From JBBDXS01 sp040902195 (GTDB lineage Bacteria; Chloroflexota; Dehalococcoidia; DSTF01; RBG-16-68-14), in contig JBBDXS010000006.1 of NCBI GenBank assembly GCA_040902195.1, positions 1 through 39,872 on the forward strand: a stretch of 39,872 nt of DNA. The letters run 5' to 3'. Below are positions 35,226-39,872 of the stretch, piece by piece (the first letter of the stretch is position 1; every line of letters starts with the position of its first letter). The position numbers were made by a program, and so were the translations under genes. The notes beneath the pieces were generated by a model that saw nothing but the letters and a program-made list of their open reading frames with translations, was not told the origin of the DNA and did no database searches.

Positions 35226-36221
35226 GTGCAGCAGTACATTTTCCGGCGGTTGCTACAGTCGGTACTGATCGTATTCGTACTGTCGATCGTCGTATTCTTG
35301 CTTCTTCGCGTAGCGCCGGGTGCAAACCCGGCGCTCGTGATGTGTGGCATCAACTGTCCGGAAGAGCGCCTCCACGCGCTCGAAGAGGAGATGGGGCTGA
35401 ACGGTCCCAGGTTGCCCGTGTCCGTGGGTAGTGGCGCTCCGTTTGTGGAGTTCCACAAACACAGCCAGTATGGCGATTGGATGACGAGCCTCTTCGATGG
35501 GAGTTTTGGGCGCGACTGGAACGGCAACTCCGTGGGCGACGAGTTGAAGCGTCGCTTGCCCGTCACGTTCGAGCTCATGATCATCACCACACTGCTGACG
35601 ATTGCCATCGGTGTGCCCTTCGGCATTATCTCTGCGGTGATGCGCAATTCGCCTGCCGACTATGGCGTTCGATTTACGTCTGTCCTGGCGCTCGCTGTGC
35701 CCAACTTCTGGTTGGGAACGCTGGTATTATTGTTACCTCAGGACTGGTGGGGGTATGCTCCTCCCATCACACGCGCCGTGAGCTTCTTCGATAGCCCCTG
35801 GGACAACCTGCGGCAGTACGTACCCCCGGCGGCAGTACTGGCCGCTGTCTCCGCTGCCGGCATCATGCGGCTGACCAGGTCGTCGATGCTCGAGGTCATG
35901 CGGCAGGATTACATTCGCACCGCGCGATCGAAAGGGCTACGCGAGCGGCTCATCATCGGGAGGCACGCGCTCAAGAACTCCCTTATCCCCGTCGCGACGG
36001 TGCTGGGCCTTCAGGTGGCCGCTCTTTTCGGCGGCGCAGTCATTGTCGAGCAGATTTTCAACCTTCCGGGCCTTGGCATCTACACGCTCGGGGCGCTTAT
36101 CCGGAAGCAGTACCAGGTGGCGCAGACGCTGACGCTGTACATCGGAGTTATCGTTGTGCTGCTGAACTTGGGCGTGGATGTCTTGTACGCATGGCTCGAT
36201 CCGCGCATTCGGTACTCATGA
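35226..36221 (+). CDS. ABC transporter permease, DppB family
   Basis: A 331-residue inner-membrane permease. It has the family N-terminus YIFRRLLQSVLIVFVLSIVV, six membrane segments, the external segment DGSFGRDWNGNSVGDELKRR, and the cytosolic EAA-type loop DYIRTARSKGLRERLIIGRH that contacts the ATPase. GTG start behind GGGAG, 33 bases after the binding-protein gene. It pairs with the DppC-type permease next to it to form the membrane channel. Confidence 0.94.
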   Translation: MQQYIFRRLLQSVLIVFVLSIVVFLLLRVAPGANPALVMCGINCPEERLHALEEEMGLNGPRLPVSVGSGAPFVEFHKHSQYGDWMTSLFDGSFGRDWNGNSVGDELKRRLPVTFELMIITTLLTIAIGVPFGIISAVMRNSPADYGVRFTSVLALAVPNFWLGTLVLLLPQDWWGYAPPITRAVSFFDSPWDNLRQYVPPAAVLAAVSAAGIMRLTRSSMLEVMRQDYIRTARSKGLRERLIIGRHALKNSLIPVATVLGLQVAALFGGAVIVEQIFNLPGLGIYTLGALIRKQYQVAQTLTLYIGVIVVLLNLGVDVLYAWLDPRIRYS

Positions 36222-36231
36222 GGTAGAGAAC

Positions 36232-37128
36232 GTGGCCATCGAAGCAGCGAGCGTCGTCCTGGGTGAAGTGGAACTCCGAACATCGAACATCGGTGGGGGA
36301 CGCCGCACGTGGATGCTCATCCGCCAAAACCCGCTCGGCTTCTTCGGGCTCCTCGTCGTACTCATGCTTGCCTTCGTTGCTGTCTTTGGGCGGATGATTG
36401 CGCCCCTGGACCCGCACGACGTCTCGACTACGTTTCAGACTGGCCCTTCGCTGGAGCATCTCTTCGGCACCGACCATCTGGGACGCGACGTGTTCAGCCG
36501 TGTGCTGTACGGCGCACGTATCTCGTTGACGGTGGGGTTCCTCTCCGTGATTTTCGGGACGCTCGTCGGCACGGCGATCGGCGTCTTCTCCGGCTACCTC
36601 GGTGGCTCGATCGATAACCTTATCCAGCGCACCGTCGATACGGCGATCGCGTTCCCGGCGCTGCTGCTGCTCCTGATCCTCGCCGCCGTACTGGGGCCGT
36701 CGATGCGCACGATCATCATCGCGGTGGGCATCGCAATTATTCCCGGCGTCGCGCGCGTCGTCCGCGGGGCCGTCCTATCGGAGCGAAACAACCAGTATGT
36801 TGAGGCGGCCCGCGCGCTCGGCGCGTCAACCACGCGTATCCTGGTGTTTCATATCACGCCCAACATCGTGGCACTCTCGATCGTGATCATGACCACGCTC
36901 CTCGGCACGGCGATCCTCGCCGAAGCCGCGCTCGCGTTCCTCGGCCTGGGCATCCCGAACTCGATCACCTGGGGCCAGGACGTGAACGACGCGCGCAGCA
37001 CGTTCCCGTTCCATTTCTGGCAGGCGTTCTTCCCCGGCGCCGCGATTACACTCACCGTGCTTGGGTTCAACCTGCTCGGCGACTCGCTCCGAGACATCTT
37101 CGACCCGAGGCTACGCGGCCGGCTCTAA
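36232..37128 (+). CDS. ABC transporter permease, DppC family
   Basis: A 298-residue permease. The N-terminal part LIRQNPLGFFGLLVVLMLAF and FGTDHLGRDVFSRVLYGARI are DppC hallmarks. The EAA loop is YVEAARALGASTTRILVFHI and the end is LLGDSLRDIFDPRLRGRL. GTG at 36232 behind GAGGTAGAG is preferred over the in-frame ATG at 36178, which lies inside dppB. No ATPase gene follows: a perfect hairpin ends the operon, so DppD/DppF partners must be encoded elsewhere. Confidence 0.94.
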   Translation: MAIEAASVVLGEVELRTSNIGGGRRTWMLIRQNPLGFFGLLVVLMLAFVAVFGRMIAPLDPHDVSTTFQTGPSLEHLFGTDHLGRDVFSRVLYGARISLTVGFLSVIFGTLVGTAIGVFSGYLGGSIDNLIQRTVDTAIAFPALLLLLILAAVLGPSMRTIIIAVGIAIIPGVARVVRGAVLSERNNQYVEAARALGASTTRILVFHITPNIVALSIVIMTTLLGTAILAEAALAFLGLGIPNSITWGQDVNDARSTFPFHFWQAFFPGAAITLTVLGFNLLGDSLRDIFDPRLRGRL

Positions 37129-37147
37129 GCGCTGCATTCGGGCGAAC

Positions 37148-37180
37148 GAACGCGTCCTTCCGCATCGGAAGGACGCGTTC
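37148..37180. terminator. Hairpin between dppC and hydrolase gene
   Basis: GAACGCGTCCTTCCG and CGGAAGGACGCGTTC form a perfect 15-bp stem with loop CAT between convergent genes. No T-tract. Confidence 0.8.
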
Positions 37181-37199
37181 TGTATCGTCGAGCGAGACG

Positions 37200-37985
37200 C
37201 TACGTGCCGGACAGGAAGTCCGTCACGAGCGAGACGAACTCGTCCCGCTGCTCGAACATCGGCATGTGGCCGCATTCCTTCATGATGACCACCTTCGAGT
37301 CCTTGATGCCCGACTTGAAGTCCTCTGCGTAGACCGGCGGAACGAGCCGGTCCGACTCGCCCCAGACGATGAGCGTCGGCGATTGGATGCGGTGGATGCG
37401 CTTCTTTAGGCCGCGGTCAGGGATCGGCCAGAGAAACTTCCCCGCGGCTGAGAAGGACTGCATGCGCTGATAGATCCCCTCGAGCACGGCTTCCTTCCCC
37501 TCGGGCGCGGGCCACGCCTCGCGCAGAGCCGGCGACTCGGGGTCGTGGACGATAAACGGGAGCAGGTCCTGAGGACTGAGCGTCATGAAGTCCAGCACCG
37601 GCGCGTCGTCGCGCCAGAAGCCGACGGGGTTGGCCAGTACAAGACGTCGCACGCGATGGCTACAAAGCGATGCGAGCTCGGCAGCGAGCATCCCGCCCAG
37701 CGAGTGCCCCACTACGTGCGCCGACTCGATGCCTAGCGCGTCCAGCACGTCGTGGTAGTACAACGCCAGGTCGATGATGTCATCGATGTGCTCGAGGCCC
37801 TCCGTTGGTCCGAAGCCGGGGTGGTACGGGGCAAAGACAGTGAACTTCTCGGCAAGCAAGTCCAGGTAGGCGCCCTCGTGTAGGCTGCCCGAGCCGTGCA
37901 GGAACAGGAGCGGCTCGCCGGAACCGGCCTGGAGCAGCGTGGGCGTGAACATGCCGTCGCGGACGGAGATGGTACGGGACTCCAT
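37200..37985 (-). CDS. Alpha/beta hydrolase
   Basis: A 261-residue alpha/beta hydrolase. LLFLHGSGSLHEGAYLDLLA is the oxyanion region. The triad is Ser95 in VGHSLGG, Asp212 in GESDRLVPP and His240 in CGHMPMFE. It overlaps the stop of the luciferase-like gene upstream by one base (TAATG), and GGAGG lies nine bases before the ATG, so both proteins are made together. In such pairs the flavin monooxygenase often oxidises a substrate that the hydrolase then cleaves. The substrate is unknown. Confidence 0.92.
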   Translation of the reverse strand: MESRTISVRDGMFTPTLLQAGSGEPLLFLHGSGSLHEGAYLDLLAEKFTVFAPYHPGFGPTEGLEHIDDIIDLALYYHDVLDALGIESAHVVGHSLGGMLAAELASLCSHRVRRLVLANPVGFWRDDAPVLDFMTLSPQDLLPFIVHDPESPALREAWPAPEGKEAVLEGIYQRMQSFSAAGKFLWPIPDRGLKKRIHRIQSPTLIVWGESDRLVPPVYAEDFKSGIKDSKVVIMKECGHMPMFEQRDEFVSLVTDFLSGT

Positions 37986-39247
37986 TAGGACGCACCTCCC
38001 GCCGGCACGCCTTCGAGAAGCGAGGCGCCCGGCTGCGCGCGCTGGCTTTCCGGCAGCGGGTTGATCCACCAGTTGTCCTCGTACTCGTTGAACAGGTGGC
38101 GGACGTGCGGCATCACCTCGCGCGAGAACAGCTCCGTGTTCTTGCGCACCAGCTCTGGCGGCATGCTGCCGAACTGCAGGAGCACCATCAGATGGCCGAC
38201 GTTGAGCGCCTTCGCGGCCTCTTCGAGCTGCTGACGGACCGTCTCAGGCGAGCCTGCGATGATGTACCCGTCCTTGATGAAATCCTTCCACCTCAGCTTT
38301 CCCGCGGCGGCTTGCACAACTTGGCGCTCGAACTGAGCGGCCAGCCCGGCCTTCACCGTCCGCATCGTGCGGTAGCCGGGCGCGTCGGCGTAGCCTGGGT
38401 ACACGTGTAGGCAGCGGTTGTAGAAGTATTCGGCGTGCTCCGCGTAGTCCTTCTCGGCCTGCTCGTCGGTCTCCGACACGGCGACGAACTGGAGGAAGCC
38501 GGCTCGATACGGGTTCGGCTCCTTACCCTGCCGCTCGATTTCGTCCCAGTAGCCCTTCATGACACTCAGGCCGCGCTGGTGGCCGAAGTAGCTGAGGTAG
38601 CAGTACATGTAGTCGCGCGAGGCCACCCACTCCCACGTCTCGACGCTGCCGCCGCCGGGGATCCAGATGGGCGGGTGCGGCCTTTGGATCGGGCGTGGCC
38701 AGATGTTCACGTAGCGGAGCTGTGTGTACTTGCCGTTGAAGGCGAACACCTCGGGGCGAGTCCAGGCCTGGATGATCAGGTCGTGCGCCTCGTCGTACTT
38801 GTCGCGCAGCGTCGCAGGCACCTGCCCGTAGCAGAAGTTGGTGTCCATAGAGGTGCCGACAGGGAAGCCCGCGACGAGCCGTCCGCCCGACATGCAATCG
38901 AGCATCGCGAACTCCTCCGCGACGCGCGTGGGCGGGTTGTAGAGGGCGATGCTGTTGCCGAGCACGACGATCGCCGAGTTCTTCGTCCGGCGGGTCAGCG
39001 CCGCCGCCATCAGGTTCGGCGAGGGCATCAGCCCGTAGGCGTTCTGGTGGTGCTCGTTGACGCAAATGCCGTCGAACCCCATCGAGTCCGCGAACTCGAG
39101 CTCGTCGAGGTTCTCGTTGTAGATCTGGTGCCCCTTGACCGGGTCGTACAACTCGCTCGGGACGTCCACCCAGACGCTGCGATTCTGCTGGGCGAAATCC
39201 TCGGGCAAGAACCGGTAGGGCATCAGGTGGAAGAAGTGGACTTTCAT
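37985..39247 (-). CDS. LLM-class flavin-dependent oxidoreductase (luciferase-like)
   Basis: A 420-residue bacterial-luciferase-family monooxygenase with a TIM-barrel fold using FMNH2 or F420. Characteristic parts are ELEFADSMGFDGICVNEHHQ (44-63), NSIALYNPPTRVAEEFAMLD, CMSGGRLVAGFPVGTSMD, and PRPIQRPHPPIWIPGGGSVE near 200. The C-terminal region has AGSPETVRQQLEEAAKALNV and LLQFGSMPPE. GAGGAGG precedes the ATG. It forms an operon with the alpha/beta hydrolase. The Chloroflexota-like context makes F420 or FMN equally possible; the sequence alone does not decide. Confidence 0.94.
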   Translation of the reverse strand: MKVHFFHLMPYRFLPEDFAQQNRSVWVDVPSELYDPVKGHQIYNENLDELEFADSMGFDGICVNEHHQNAYGLMPSPNLMAAALTRRTKNSAIVVLGNSIALYNPPTRVAEEFAMLDCMSGGRLVAGFPVGTSMDTNFCYGQVPATLRDKYDEAHDLIIQAWTRPEVFAFNGKYTQLRYVNIWPRPIQRPHPPIWIPGGGSVETWEWVASRDYMYCYLSYFGHQRGLSVMKGYWDEIERQGKEPNPYRAGFLQFVAVSETDEQAEKDYAEHAEYFYNRCLHVYPGYADAPGYRTMRTVKAGLAAQFERQVVQAAAGKLRWKDFIKDGYIIAGSPETVRQQLEEAAKALNVGHLMVLLQFGSMPPELVRKNTELFSREVMPHVRHLFNEYEDNWWINPLPESQRAQPGASLLEGVPAGGAS

Positions 39248-39330
39248 GGCGTGACCTCCTCAGCCGTGTGATGCGGGCGCATTATTGCACGTCCGGCCCA
39301 ATTCCCGCACGTGGCCTCCGCGCCGCTCTC

Positions 39331-39359
39331 TCGACGCTTGGGGTGCCCGCCTGTAGACT
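39331..39359 (+). promoter_or_regulatory. Possible promoter of the terminal glycosyltransferase
   Basis: TCGACG (39331-39336), 17 bases and TGTAGACT containing TAGACT (39354-39359), about 31 bases before the start codon. Confidence 0.4.
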
Positions 39360-39390
39360 GCTGGAGACCCCTGAGGGGCCTCATGACGCT

Positions 39391-39872
39391 ATGAAGATCT
39401 GTTTCATTATGTACCAGGGCAACATGTACTCCGGCGGGCAGGGGATCTATCTCCATTACCTGACCCGCGAGCTGGCGCGCATGGGCCACGAGGTACACGT
39501 GCTCGCCGGGCCGCCGTACCCGACGCTCGCGGAAGGCGTCATTGGCCATAACATCGAGACGCACAGCTACTGGAGCTATCACCACGAGAAGAAGAACTTC
39601 CTCTTCGAACGCCACCCCCTCACGCACTTCCATCCGTTCAACTTCTACGAGTTCATCTCGACCCGCATCGCGCTGTCTTCCTTGTTACTGACGTTCAGCA
39701 TCCGGGCCTGGATCAAGCTCCGGGAGCTCTCGCGCGAGCATCGATTCGACATCGTGCACGACAACCAGACGCTGAGCTATGGCATCTCGCTCATGCAAAT
39801 ATCCGGCTTCCCAGTCATCGCCACGATCCACCACCCGCTCACGATCGATCTGCAGAACGCGCTCCAGCAGGC
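39391..39872 (+). CDS. Glycosyltransferase family 4 (5' part, cut by window)
   Basis: The first 160 residues of a GT-B enzyme. The start MKICFIMYQGNMYSGGQGIY is the N-terminal Rossmann strand plus Gly-rich donor/acceptor loop. LHYLTRELARMGHEVHVLAG, then FDIVHDNQTLSYGI and PVIATIHHPLTIDL, are typical GT4 N-domain segments. The conserved C-terminal EX7E domain is beyond the edge. A three-codon ORF (ATG ACG CTA TGA, 39383-39394) overlaps the start as ATGA, and the AGGGG site upstream suits that ATG better. CCCC-TGA-GGGG at 39368-39378 could hide that site. Confidence 0.88.
   Translation, partial: MKICFIMYQGNMYSGGQGIYLHYLTRELARMGHEVHVLAGPPYPTLAEGVIGHNIETHSYWSYHHEKKNFLFERHPLTHFHPFNFYEFISTRIALSSLLLTFSIRAWIKLRELSREHRFDIVHDNQTLSYGISLMQISGFPVIATIHHPLTIDLQNALQQ

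Noticed and set aside
39248..39320. Minus-strand promoter for the LLM oxidoreductase using AATAAT
   Set aside because: The -10 is good but no acceptable -35 occurs at 16-18 bases upstream.

Overview
The window is chromosomal DNA of a GC-rich bacterium (I estimate a little over 60% GC by eye). The best guess is a member of the Chloroflexota, possibly the Dehalococcoidia. Support comes from the aerobic oxidase gene order, a GreA with an extra integrase-like N-terminal domain (recalled from that lineage, not checked), and the mix of dockerin, LLM-oxidoreductase and peptide-transporter genes. No phage genes, transposases, CRISPR arrays, tRNAs or rRNAs were seen. There are 39 protein genes, two of them cut by the window ends.

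Layout. 1-3607: rpoB on the minus strand, with a leader carrying an attenuator-like terminator. 3.9-7.5 kb: an acyl-CoA dehydrogenase, a glycosidase-like lipoprotein lacking a catalytic residue, a GreA fusion and a small zinc-ribbon protein. 7.7-22.7 kb: a respiratory island. It holds ctaCDEF and ctaG (aa3-type cytochrome c oxidase), a membrane-anchored cupredoxin, ctaA and ctaB (heme A synthesis), a small lipoprotein, an ABC exporter with a thioredoxin-like lipoprotein, nadE, an ECF sigma / anti-sigma / amicyanin-like cupredoxin operon, and a Bcp peroxiredoxin. 22.9-31.3 kb: a HAD hydrolase with a lipoprotein, then a surface-polysaccharide region (WecA/MraY-type initiator, three glycosyltransferases, RmlB, RmlA) interrupted by a secreted cohesin-dockerin protein. 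31.6-39.9 kb: an SDR, two alpha/beta hydrolases, a peptide-type ABC transporter lacking ATPase genes (SBP plus two permeases) behind a structured leader, an LLM flavin monooxygenase, and the start of another glycosyltransferase.

How the genes fit together. The island supplies one pathway: heme A made by CtaB and CtaA, insertion and copper loading by CtaG and the redox lipoproteins, and two copper proteins that could pass electrons to or near the oxidase. The polysaccharide region supplies dTDP-sugar (RmlA, RmlB), a lipid carrier primer (WecA-like) and transferases.

Genome-style observations. TAG is by far the commonest stop codon (24 of 37 stops visible), often merged with the next Shine-Dalgarno. 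Three convergent pairs end on one shared CTAG. Operon junctions use NTGA overlaps, in one case apparently with a CTG start. Promoters commonly look like TTGCCN or TTGACN, 17-18 bases, then a TATAAT-like box. Several convergent pairs are separated by long perfect hairpins without a U-tract.
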